Shown here piece by piece: positions 1 to 9,495 of a DNA stretch of 64,000 nt. Source of the DNA: Hippasteria phrygiana (taxonomy: Eukaryota; Echinodermata; Asteroidea; Valvatida; Goniasteridae). Each line of letters opens with the position of its first letter. Positions within the stretch are counted from its first letter, which is position 1. A model generated the notes under the pieces. It did not search any database. It saw only the letters and a list, made by a program, of their open reading frames with translations, and had not been told where the DNA came from. The position numbers and the translations under genes are program-made. The stretch is from positions 744,001 through 808,000 of the forward strand of contig JAZGUH010000328.1 of assembly GCA_037893225.1 (NCBI GenBank). The letters are read 5' to 3'.

Positions 1-80
1 ACAAAATATTAATGAGCTCGCGCGCAGTGATTTTCACAGATTTAGTGGCATGCACCCTGCTGATAGAAGTCATAATTATC

Positions 81-130
81 GTGGCCCTAAAGGGACATGC
101 GCGCATTTCTGCGCAGATTTCTGCAATGTC
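81..130 (+). mobile_element. Lone left TIR (unit 1; same in all short units)
   Basis: GTGGCCCTAAAGGGACAT and the following degenerate inverted 13-bp repeats remain, but the matching right TIR has been deleted. Units 14 and 17 have ACATTCGC here, which matches the right TIR of long units better than the common ACATGCGC. Confidence 0.65.
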
Positions 131-176
131 GTACATTTTTATTGTTTTGCGATAAAATCCGCAATGCGCAGAAAAT

Positions 177-180
177 GTGC
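177..180. other. Deletion junction with GTGC microhomology (unit 1)
   Basis: Here the minisatellite copy (AGAAAATGTGC) joins directly to transposase sequence (GTGCTGTCATGCAAC). In long units the left partner continues GTGCGCAG and the right partner is preceded by CAGAG. The four shared bases are the only homology at the breakpoint. The same junction lies 176 bp into every short unit. Confidence 0.92.
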
Positions 181-1752
181 TGTCATGCAACAAGTGCTAC
201 TTCTCGACAGGAAGGAAGAAGCTGTACTCAGAGATACCTCAGGTCAGCAGAGGCCGACGCACTGCAACTCCAAACATGGCCTTTTAGGTTGGTCTCCTCA
301 ACCGGGTATTGCAGCCACAGGAGCAAGACGACTTTTGACAGCATTGGGTACAACTGTTCCTTCAATCAGTGGGCTGCAGAAAACAGCAAGCAAATGTGGG
401 GACATTATTATCAATGAAAATGTTAGATGTATGGCTGAAAAGAGAAAACTGGTCAAAGGTATTCAAGAATTACAGGGCTATGACAGAGAAAAACCGATTG
501 CTGTCGAATTAGATAGACAATACAATAACCCCTTGAGAAACTGTCGGGAACAAAACACCATTTGTGCCGGCAACCCAAACTAGGGACGTAGTATGTGAGA
601 ATGTAACCACCCAAAAAATGGTAGTAATGTACCACCACGAGAATAAACTCTGTAAATGTGAAAATCAAATGTCGGGCAAACACAGCTGTAACAAGTGGTA
701 CGAGCACACATTCTTGTAGTGCTACACGCCCAGCAAATTACAACATGGGGGATGAAAGAGAAGGGGGAATTCAATGTGCCAAGAAACTTCTAGAGTGTAA
801 GGAACCCTTGTTGGCAGAAAGAGTAACAAGCGATGCGGACGGGTGTATGGCAAAAGGTTTTATGTCTCAGATGAGAATTAAAGCAGGTATCGAGCCAGAA
901 CACTTTCTTGACCCACCTTACTTAAATCGATCACTCAGTTCAGCAATCAGTCGGGCCAAATTCAGTGGTGACATGATGCCTGGTAGAACTAAAAATGAAA
1001 AAAAAAAGATACAAGACCGGTTAGGTGACGATGTAAGTCACAGGGTACAAGCAGAAGCAGGGGCAATCCTCAAGAAATGTGGGAGAAACTTTGCCCAAAT
1101 GTATGACATGGCTGAACAGGCTGCCTCAACCATTCCCGAATGTTACCAAGGTCGCCACAACCTTTGCAAAAAGCGGTCCTTGGTTTGCAATGGCAATAAC
1201 AGATTTCCCTACCTTCCTGTTCATGTTAGGGGAAAACTGAAAATGCTCGAGTCTGACAAGAAACTGCTTTTACTGAAAATTCAGAAGAGAATTGGTCACG
1301 AGGCAATGCAAAAAACCAGATATGGGACAAGTACACAAAAAGCAGAGTCCATGAACCATGCTTTTTCAAGTTCTAATCCAAAAGGGACACTAACCTTTTC
1401 CAGAAATGCTCTCTCAAGAGACCACAGCGCAGTTCACCTTGTCAACAATGGCCATGCCAACTTAATCATCCTCAAGTGTGAAGCTGCAGGTTGTCCTGTT
1501 TTGCCAGGATCTGCAGCTGCCAAAAGTCTGGCTGAAATGGACAGAAAAGAAAAATATCATTCCCAACGGGCTAGGAGCACACATTATAAAATACGAAGGG
1601 CAAAGTGTAGGGCACAACGATATAACTTGTACAACTGTGCCAAGTCATTGTACAAAAAGAAAGGGCAACTGGAACCCAAGTCAGCAATCCCTCCAGATGT
1701 GGATTGGCAAAGAATTCAGAGTGAGCACAATTACAGCATACGTTTCAATTAA
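177..1752 (+). pseudogene. Transposase, N-terminally deleted and broken (unit 1)
   Basis: The gene starts abruptly at the GTGC deletion junction (codons V-L-S-C-N-K-C), so about 144 N-terminal codons, the start codon and the upstream region are missing. The shared TAG and two frameshifts follow. A further 2-bp AT loss near 709 (CACATTCTTG instead of CACATATTCTTG), shared only with unit 3, adds another frameshift just before the SCSATRPANYN segment. The C-terminal catalytic-like region is otherwise intact. Confidence 0.75.
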
Positions 1753-1851
1753 AAATGAATTATAAAAGCAAAAAGTGTAGCATCAAAAAATGGTGAGTAA
1801 TTTCAGTTATCAAACTTAATGGTGAGCCAAAAAGTTCTCCTTAATTACATT

Positions 1852-2220
1852 TTAAAGAAGACAATCCTTGTATGGGCCATGGCCCGAACACAAACGGCAT
1901 CTCTTACAACGAGATCGTGCAGTGTTGATGGCGTGTGGCTCAAGTGACAGGTGATCAAAATTCACACACAAGGAGTTGTGGCACAGGTGACTGACATCAT
2001 ACCCCCGGGGAAGATCAAGGACTCCAGAATAAACAATGTAAGTCAACCTGTGCACACGCATCCTTGTGCGTGAATTTGATTTTGAGCCAGGCATGACAAC
2101 ATTAATAATGCCATATTTCTGCTGGACATATCCTGTCCATACCCTACAATTTTTTCTGCCTCTGTGTACAGTCTTTCTTAAAATCTTGCCTTTAATTAGG
2201 GCCTTCCAGATGGAATCCAT
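1852..2220 (-). CDS. His-Me finger (I-PpoI-like) homing-type endonuclease (unit 1)
   Basis: An intact 122-residue protein that matches the zinc-binding His-Me finger endonuclease fold of I-PpoI and related eukaryotic proteins. Visible residues: VSHLCHN with His78 as the expected general base; Asn99 (AINTARS) as the expected metal ligand; Cys25, Cys80, Cys85 and His90 as a first zinc site; and Cys105/Cys108, Cys111, His114 and Cys120 as a second zinc site near the C-terminus. Such enzymes cut double-stranded DNA at specific sites. The ATG is in a good context (AGCAAAATGG). The gene faces the transposase tail to tail, with 99 bp between the stops. AT-rich DNA about 140 bp upstream of the ATG could be its promoter. 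Arg102 is CGA here, AGA in most units. Whether it belonged to the same transposon as the transposase, or came later, is unknown. Activity is not proven. Confidence 0.8.
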   Translation of the reverse strand: MDSIWKALIKGKILRKTVHRGRKNCRVWTGYVQQKYGIINVVMPGSKSNSRTRMRVHRLTYIVYSGVLDLPRGYDVSHLCHNSLCVNFDHLSLEPHAINTARSRCKRCRLCSGHGPYKDCLL

Positions 2221-2240
2221 TTTGCTATGGTTTAAGAAAT

Positions 2241-2284
2241 CTGCATAACAAACAATACAGACCGCGTGCGTGAGGTCAACTTAC
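2241..2284 (-). other. Candidate 44-bp intron in the endonuclease 5' leader (unit 1)
   Basis: On the minus strand GGTAGCAAAG|GTAAGT is a near-perfect splice donor. 44 bases later TTTGTTATGCAG is a good acceptor, 20 bases before the endonuclease ATG. 44 bp is very short for an animal intron, so this is tentative. The same sequence occurs at the same place in every complete unit. Confidence 0.4.
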
Positions 2285-2356
2285 CTTTGCTACCATATGG
2301 CATTGGTCAAACGTTTTCTCCAGCAGTCATGATAGCCCTAGCCTGGGCATGCTACA

Positions 2357-2372
2357 AATAAAAATAAATAAA
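2357..2372 (+). terminator. AATAAA cluster (unit 1)
   Basis: Three overlapping AATAAA hexamers in ACAAATAAAAATAAATAAA, about 600 bp after the transposase stop and antisense to the endonuclease leader. They could be polyadenylation signals for plus-strand transcripts, or simply the AT-rich upstream region of the minus-strand gene. Repeated in each complete unit. Confidence 0.3.
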
Positions 2373-2668
2373 TATACATCTCAGTCTAAATATTGGGTGA
2401 AACAATTCAGACAAACTACTTACTTGTAAATTTATGAGCCTCAGCGCAACCTATAATTGTAAACATGTTGATAACATGGCGGATAGGCATCTGAAATGTG
2501 TATGTGAATAAAAAGACAGCGAGAGCAAACAAAGAAAAGAAAGACAGAACCCATTTTGTTCTCTATCATGTGTGTAATCATTACTGTGTTTTCTGTGAGA
2601 TTTCATAGTTCAAAACATGAAACATACCTATTTTTAGCGAGTACACTTGGCATATAGGTTCCACTCAC

Positions 2669-2686
2669 TGATCTCTATAGAGATCA
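2669..2686. repeat. 18-bp perfect palindrome (unit 1)
   Basis: TGATCTCTATAGAGATCA is its own reverse complement and is flanked by near-direct repeats of GGTTCCACTC. It is present in every complete unit except 9 and 11. It could form a cruciform or bind a dimeric protein. Confidence 0.9.
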
Positions 2687-2748
2687 CTGGTTCCACTCCA
2701 CTAAATACGGCGCTCATTTTGTAACCAACATAAAAATAGAAAGGAAGA

Positions 2749-2765
2749 GCGCCACCTGGTGACGC
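2749..2765. promoter_or_regulatory. CTCF-like motif (unit 1; repeated in each unit)
   Basis: GCGCCACCTGGTGACGC resembles the reverse orientation of the CTCF core (GCGCC-x-CCTGGTGG-like) and contains an E-box CACCTG. The resemblance is judged by eye only. It also overlaps the right arm of the GGCGCTC (2709-2715) / GAGCGCC (2747-2753) inverted repeat, so a structural or transposon-end role is an alternative. Confidence 0.3.
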
Positions 2766-3284
2766 TCAGGAGTAAGGTGGCAATATTTTTTTCACTGGAA
2801 ATTAAAGATTAAGACTCCTAGAATAATTTTCTTTTCAAATTTATGAGAGTTGAAGGAATTTTTTTTTTTTTATACTCCCCTCCCCACAAACCACCCCTAA
2901 AATGGTGGCCCATCTCTGGGCCCAGGTCTAAATGTAGCCCTCCCCCCCGCCTCGATGCCAAATAGACCCACGTATTGGTCATTTTTGTGAATGGAATTCC
3001 CCGAGTTGGAAGCCACGGGTCACCAATTCTTGATTTCCACAAATATTTCTACAATCAGTCCAATTTATAGGCCCCAGGGACCTCTTATTCAAAATTACTG
3101 GAGGGATCACAAAATATTAATGAGCTCGCGCGCAGTGATTTTCACAGATTTAGTGGCATGCACCCTGCTGATAGAAGTCATAATTATCGTGGCCCTAAAG
3201 GGACATGCGCGCATTTCTGCGCAGATTTCTGCAATGTCGTACATTTTTATTGTTTTGCGATAAAATCCGCAATGCGCAGAAAAT

Positions 3285-4862
3285 GTGCTGTCATGCAACA
3301 AGTGCTACTTCTCGACAGGAAGGAAGAAGCTGTACTCAGAGATACCTCAGGTCAGCAGAGGCCGACGCACTGCAACTCCAAACATGGCCTTTTAGGTTGG
3401 TCTCCTCAACCGGGTATTGCAGCCACAGGAGCAAGACGACTTTTGACAGCATTGGGTACAACTGTTCCTTCAATCAGTGGGCTGCAGAAAACAGCAAGCA
3501 AATGTGGGGACATTATTATCAATGAAAATGTTAGATGTATGGCTGAAAAGAGAAAACTGGTCAAAGGTATTCAAGAATTACAGGGCTATGACAGAGAAAA
3601 ACCGATTGCTGTCGAATTAGATAGACAATACAATAACCCCTTGAGAAACTGTCGGGAACAAAACACCATTTGTGCCGGCAACCCAAACTAGGGACGTAGT
3701 ATGTGAGAATGTAACCACCCAAAAAATTGTAGTAATGTACCACCACGAGAATAAACTCTGTAAATGTGAAAATCAAATGTCGGGCAAACACAGCTGTAAC
3801 AAGTGGTACGAGCACACATATTCTTGTAGTGCTACACGCCCAGCAAATTACAACATGGGGGATGAAAGAGAAGGGGGAATTCAATGTGCCAAGAAACTTC
3901 TAGAGTGTAAGGAACCCTTGTTGGCAGAAAGAGTAACAAGCGATGCGGACGGGTGTATGGCAAAAGGTTTTATGTCTCAGATGAGAATTAAAGCAGGTAT
4001 CGAGCCAGAACACTTTCTTGACCCACCTTACTTAAATCGATCACTCAGTTCAGCAATCAGTCGGGCCAAATTCAGTGGTGACATGATGCCTGGTAGAACT
4101 AAAAATGAAAAAAAAAAGATACAAGACCGGTTAGGTGACGATGTAAGTCACAGGGTACAAGCAGAAGCAGGGGCAATCCTCAAGAAATGTGGGAGAAACT
4201 TTGCCCAAATGTATGACATGGCTGAACAGGCTGCCTCAACCATTCCCGAATGTTACCAAGGTCGCCACAACCTTTGCAAAAAGCGGTCCTTGGTTTGCAA
4301 TGGCAATAACAGATTTCCCTACCTTCCTGTTCATGTTAGGGGAAAACTGAAAATGCTCGAGTCTGACAAGAAACTGCTTTTACTGAAAATTCAGAAGAGA
4401 ATTGGTCACGAGGCAATGCAAAAAACCAGATATGGGACAAGTACACAAAAAGCAGAGTCCATGAACCATGCTTTTTCAAGTTCTAATCCAAAAGGGACAC
4501 TAACCTTTTCCAGAAATGCTCTCTCAAGAGACCACAGCGCAGTTCACCTTGTCAACAATGGCCATGCCAACTTAATCATCCTCAAGTGTGAAGCTGCAGG
4601 TTGTCCTGTTTTGCCAGGATCTGCAGCTGCCAAAAGTCTGGCTGAAATGGACAGAAAAGAAAAATATCATTCCCAACGGGCTAGGAGCACACATTATAAA
4701 ATACGAAGGGCAAAGTGTAGGGCACAACGATATAACTTGTACAACTGTGCCAAGTCATTGTACAAAAAGAAAGGGCAACTGGAACCCAAGTCAGCAATCC
4801 CTCCAGATGTGGATTGGCAAAGAATTCAGAGTGAGCACAATTACAGCATACGTTTCAATTAA
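3285..4862 (+). pseudogene. Transposase, N-terminally deleted and broken (unit 2)
   Basis: Deletion junction at 3285-3288, shared TAG and frameshifts, no 2-bp loss. The last piece is open for 396 codons from a GTG at 3672. ATTGTAG form. Confidence 0.75.
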
Positions 4863-4961
4863 AAATGAATTATAAAAGCAAAAAGTGTAGCATCAAAAAA
4901 TGGTGAGTAATTTCAGTTATCAAACTTAATGGTGAGCCAAAAAGTTCTCCTTAATTACATT

Positions 4962-5330
4962 TTAAAGAAGACAATCCTTGTATGGGCCATGGCCCGAACA
5001 CAAACGGCATCTCTTACAACGAGATCTTGCAGTGTTGATGGCGTGTGGCTCAAGTGACAGGTGATCAAAATTCACACACAAGGAGTTGTGGCACAGGTGA
5101 CTGACATCATACCCCCGGGGAAGATCAAGGACTCCAGAATAAACAATGTAAGTCAACCTGTGCACACGCATCCTTGTGCGTGAATTTGATTTTGAGCCAG
5201 GCATGACAACATTAATAATGCCATATTTCTGCTGGACATATCCTGTCCATACCCTACAATTTTTTCTGCCTCTGTGTACAGTCTTTCTTAAAATCTTGCC
5301 TTTAATTAGGGCCTTCCAGATGGAATCCAT
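4962..5330 (-). CDS. His-Me finger endonuclease (unit 2)
   Basis: Same 122-residue protein as the unit 1 copy; Arg102 is AGA (synonymous). The upstream tail has lost one TTAC, well outside the gene. Confidence 0.8.
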   Translation of the reverse strand: MDSIWKALIKGKILRKTVHRGRKNCRVWTGYVQQKYGIINVVMPGSKSNSRTRMRVHRLTYIVYSGVLDLPRGYDVSHLCHNSLCVNFDHLSLEPHAINTARSRCKRCRLCSGHGPYKDCLL

Positions 5331-6387
5331 TTTGCTATGGTTTAAGAAATCTGCATAACAAACAATACAGACCGCGTGCGTGAGGTCAACTTACCTTTGC
5401 TACCATATGGCATTGGTCAAACGTTTTCTCCAGCAGTCATGATAGCCCTAGCCTGGGCATGCTACAAATAAAAATAAATAAATATACATCTCAGTCTAAA
5501 TATTGGGTGAAACAATTCAGACAAACTACTTGTAAATTTATGAGCCTCAGCGCAACCTATAATTGTAAACATGTTGATAACATGGCGGATAGGCATCTGA
5601 AATGTGTATGTGAATAAAAAGACAGCGAGAGCAAACAAAGAAAAGAAAGACAGAACCCATTTTGTTCTCTATCATGTGTGTAATCATTACTGTGTTTTCT
5701 GTGAGATTTCATAGTTCAAAACATGAAACATACCTATTTTTAGCGAGTACACTTGGCATATAGGTTCCACTCACTGATCTCTATAGAGATCACTGGTTCC
5801 ACTCCACTAACGGCGCTCATTTTGTAACCAACATAAAAATAGAAAGGAAGAGCGCCACCTGGTGACGCTCAGGAGTAAGGTGGCAATATTTTTTTCACTG
5901 GAAATTAAAGATTAAGACTCCTAGAATAATTTTCTTTTCAAATTTATGAGAGTTGAAGGAATTTTTTTTTTTTTATACTCCCCTCCCCACAAACCACCCC
6001 TAAAATGGTGGCCCATCTCTGGGCCCAGGTCTAAATGTAGCCCTCCCCCCCGCCTCGATGCCAAATAGACCCACGTATTGGTCATTTTTGTGAATGGAAT
6101 TCCCCGAGTTGGAAGCCACGGGTCACCAATTCTTGATTTCCACAAATATTTCTACAATCAGTCCAATTTATAGGCCCCAGGGACCTCTTATTCAAAATTA
6201 CTGGAGGGATCACAAAATATTAATGAGCTCGCGCGCAGTGATTTTCACAGATTTAGTGGCATGCACCCTGCTGATAGAAGTCATAATTATCGTGGCCCTA
6301 AAGGGACATGCGCGCATTTCTGCGCAGATTTCTGCAATGTCGTACATTTTTATTGTTTTGCGATAAAATCCGCAATGCGCAGAAAAT

Positions 6388-7963
6388 GTGCTGTCATGCA
6401 ACAAGTGCTACTTCTCGACAGGAAGGAAGAAGCTGTACTCAGAGATACCTCAGGTCAGCAGAGGCCGACGCACTGCAACTCCAAACATGGCCTTTTAGGT
6501 TGGTCTCCTCAACCGGGTATTGCAGCCACAGGAGCAAGACGACTTTTGACAGCATTGGGTACAACTGTTCCTTCAATCAGTGGGCTGCAGAAAACAGCAA
6601 GCAAATGTGGGGACATTATTATCAATGAAAATGTTAGATGTATGGCTGAAAAGAGAAAACTGGTCAAAGGTATTCAAGAATTACAGGGCTATGACAGAGA
6701 AAAACCGATTGCTGTCGAATTAGATAGACAATACAATAACCCCTTGAGAAACTGTCGGGAACAAAACACCATTTGTGCCGGCAACCCAAACTAGGGACGT
6801 AGTATGTGAGAATGTAACCACCCAAAAAATGGTAGTAATGTACCACCACGAGAATAAACTCTGTAAATGTGAAAATCAAATGTCGGGCAAACACAGCTGT
6901 AACAAGTGGTACGAGCACACATTCTTGTAGTGCTACACGCCCAGCAAATTACAACATGGGGGATGAAAGAGAAGGGGGAATTCAATGTGCCAAGAAACTT
7001 CTAGAGTGTAAGGAACCCTTGTTGGCAGAAAGAGTAACAAGCGATGCGGACGGGTGTATGGCAAAAGGTTTTATGTCTCAGATGAGAATTAAAGCAGGTA
7101 TCGAGCCAGAACACTTTCTTGACCCACCTTACTTAAATCGATCACTCAGTTCAGCAATCAGTCGGGCCAAATTCAGTGGTGACATGATGCCTGGTAGAAC
7201 TAAAAATGAAAAAAAAAAGATACAAGACCGGTTAGGTGACGATGTAAGTCACAGGGTACAAGCAGAAGCAGGGGCAATCCTCAAGAAATGTGGGAGAAAC
7301 TTTGCCCAAATGTATGACATGGCTGAACAGGCTGCCTCAACCATTCCCGAATGTTACCAAGGTCGCCACAACCTTTGCAAAAAGCGGTCCTTGGTTTGCA
7401 ATGGCAATAACAGATTTCCCTACCTTCCTGTTCATGTTAGGGGAAAACTGAAAATGCTCGAGTCTGACAAGAAACTGCTTTTACTGAAAATTCAGAAGAG
7501 AATTGGTCACGAGGCAATGCAAAAAACCAGATATGGGACAAGTACACAAAAAGCAGAGTCCATGAACCATGCTTTTTCAAGTTCTAATCCAAAAGGGACA
7601 CTAACCTTTTCCAGAAATGCTCTCTCAAGAGACCACAGCGCAGTTCACCTTGTCAACAATGGCCATGCCAACTTAATCATCCTCAAGTGTGAAGCTGCAG
7701 GTTGTCCTGTTTTGCCAGGATCTGCAGCTGCCAAAAGTCTGGCTGAAATGGACAGAAAAGAAAAATATCATTCCCAACGGGCTAGGAGCACACATTATAA
7801 AATACGAAGGGCAAAGTGTAGGGCACAACGATATAACTTGTACAACTGTGCCAAGTCATTGTACAAAAAGAAAGGGCAACTGGAACCCAAGTCAGCAATC
7901 CCTCCAGATGTGGATTGGCAAAGAATTCAGAGTGAGCACAATTACAGCATACGTTTCAATTAA
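6388..7963 (+). pseudogene. Transposase, N-terminally deleted and broken (unit 3)
   Basis: As unit 1, including the 2-bp loss near 6920. Confidence 0.75.
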
Positions 7964-8062
7964 AAATGAATTATAAAAGCAAAAAGTGTAGCATCAAAAA
8001 ATGGTGAGTAATTTCAGTTATCAAACTTAATGGTGAGCCAAAAAGTTCTCCTTAATTACATT

Positions 8063-8431
8063 TTAAAGAAGACAATCCTTGTATGGGCCATGGCCCGAAC
8101 ACAAACGGCATCTCTTACAACGAGATCGTGCAGTGTTGATGGCGTGTGGCTCAAGTGACAGGTGATCAAAATTCACACACAAGGAGTTGTGGCACAGGTG
8201 ACTGACATCATACCCCCGGGGAAGATCAAGGACTCCAGAATAAACAATGTAAGTCAACCTGTGCACACGCATCCTTGTGCGTGAATTTGATTTTGAGCCA
8301 GGCATGACAACATTAATAATGCCATATTTCTGCTGGACATATCCTGTCCATACCCTACAATTTTTTCTGCCTCTGTGTACAGTCTTTCTTAAAATCTTGC
8401 CTTTAATTAGGGCCTTCCAGATGGAATCCAT
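8063..8431 (-). CDS. His-Me finger endonuclease (unit 3)
   Basis: Identical to the unit 1 copy, including the CGA codon for Arg102. Confidence 0.8.
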   Translation of the reverse strand: MDSIWKALIKGKILRKTVHRGRKNCRVWTGYVQQKYGIINVVMPGSKSNSRTRMRVHRLTYIVYSGVLDLPRGYDVSHLCHNSLCVNFDHLSLEPHAINTARSRCKRCRLCSGHGPYKDCLL

Positions 8432-9495
8432 TTTGCTATGGTTTAAGAAATCTGCATAACAAACAATACAGACCGCGTGCGTGAGGTCAACTTACCTTTG
8501 CTACCATATGGCATTGGTCAAACGTTTTCTCCAGCAGTCATGATAGCCCTAGCCTGGGCATGCTACAAATAAAAATAAATAAATATACATCTCAGTCTAA
8601 ATATTGGGTGAAACAATTCAGACAAACTACTTACTTGTAAATTTATGAGCCTCAGCGCAACCTATAATTGTAAACATGTTGATAACATGGCGGATAGGCA
8701 TCTGAAATGTGTATGTGAATAAAAAGACAGCGAGAGCAAACAAAGAAAAGAAAGACAGAACCCATTTTGTTCTCTATCATGTGTGTAATCATTACTGTGT
8801 TTTCTGTGAGATTTCATAGTTCAAAACATGAAACATACCTATTTTTAGCGAGTACACTTGGCATATAGGTTCCACTCACTGATCTCTATAGAGATCACTG
8901 GTTCCACTCCACTAAATACGGCGCTCATTTTGTAACCAACATAAAAATAGAAAGGAAGAGCGCCACCTGGTGACGCTCAGGAGTAAGGTGGCAATATTTT
9001 TTTCACTGGAAATTAAAGATTAAGACTCCTAGAATAATTTTCTTTTCAAATTTATGAGAGTTGAAGGAATTTTTTTTTTTTTATACTCCCCTCCCCACAA
9101 ACCACCCCTAAAATGGTGGCCCATCTCTGGGCCCAGGTCTAAATGTAGCCCTCCCCCCCGCCTCGATGCCAAATAGACCCACGTATTGGTCATTTTTGTG
9201 AATGGAATTCCCCGAGTTGGAAGCCACGGGTCACCAATTCTTGATTTCCACAAATATTTCTACAATCAGTCCAATTTATAGGCCCCAGGGACCTCTTATT
9301 CAAAATTACTGGAGGGATCACAAAATATTAATGAGCTCGCGCGCAGTGATTTTCACAGATTTAGTGGCATGCACCCTGCTGATAGAAGTCATAATTATCG
9401 TGGCCCTAAAGGGACATGCGCGCATTTCTGCGCAGATTTCTGCAATGTCGTACATTTTTATTGTTTTGCGATAAAATCCGCAATGCGCAGAAAAT

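Larger units (their letters stand above)
1..3108 (+). repeat. Unit 1, short (3108 bp)
   Basis: Short class. It has a lone left TIR near 81-130, one 13-bp minisatellite copy, then the GTGC deletion junction at 177-180. Unit-specific marks shared only with unit 3 are a 2-bp AT loss in the transposase body near 709 and a CGA codon for Arg102 of the endonuclease. The tail has the A-type form (ACTAAATACGG; four Cs in GGAATTCCCCGAG) with the longer CAAACAAAG. Confidence 0.97.
2221..3108. other. Non-coding tail, A type (unit 1; representative)
   Basis: About 890 bp without a convincing gene. From left to right it holds the endonuclease leader and candidate intron, the AATAAA cluster, a purine-rich stretch (GAGCAAACAAAGAAAAG), the 18-bp palindrome between GGTTCCACT direct repeats, a GGCGCTC/GAGCGCC inverted repeat, a CTCF-like motif, a T12-13 tract, a C-rich patch and a GGCCCCAGGG segment. 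Short open frames here differ between units by single-base indels (74 versus 97 codons on the minus strand) and are not supported as genes. Equivalent tails follow the endonuclease in units 2-7, 9, 11 and 12. Confidence 0.8.
3109..6211 (+). repeat. Unit 2, short (3103 bp)
   Basis: Short class. Its tail lacks one TTAC of a tandem TTACTTAC-like stretch near 5530 and has ACTAACGG in place of ACTAAATACGG near 5810. It carries the ATTGTAG form of the transposase codon near 3727, as units 4, 5 and 6 do. Confidence 0.97.
6212..9319 (+). repeat. Unit 3, short (3108 bp)
   Basis: Short class, matching unit 1 at all its diagnostic sites: the 2-bp loss near 6920, the ATGGTAG form, CGA at endonuclease Arg102 and the CAAACAAAG tail form. 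It pairs with unit 4 as a repeat of the unit 1 + unit 2 dimer. Confidence 0.97.

Noticed and set aside
453..707. 84- to 107-codon minus-strand frames opposite the transposase
   Set aside because: Antisense shadows; their ends shift with the 2-bp loss in units 1 and 3, and no domain is recognisable.
1478..1765. 95-codon plus-strand frame inside the transposase 3' region
   Set aside because: Shadow frame fully overlapping the better-supported transposase frame.
2066..2248. 60-codon plus-strand frame opposite the endonuclease
   Set aside because: Antisense shadow of the endonuclease gene, with no features of its own.
3001..3040. Retrotransposon primer-binding-like sequence on the minus strand (AATTGGTGACCC)
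   Set aside because: No long terminal repeats, reverse transcriptase or polypurine tract nearby; a short match by eye is not enough.
2818..3042. 74- or 97-codon minus-strand frame in the tail
   Set aside because: Its N-terminus depends on whether a C-run has four or five bases. It crosses a T-tract read as poly-lysine, and no motif was recognised.
2991..3263. 85- to 90-codon plus-strand frame spanning the unit border
   Set aside because: Hydrophobic-looking but low-complexity and crossing the tail and TIR; the start differs between units by an indel.
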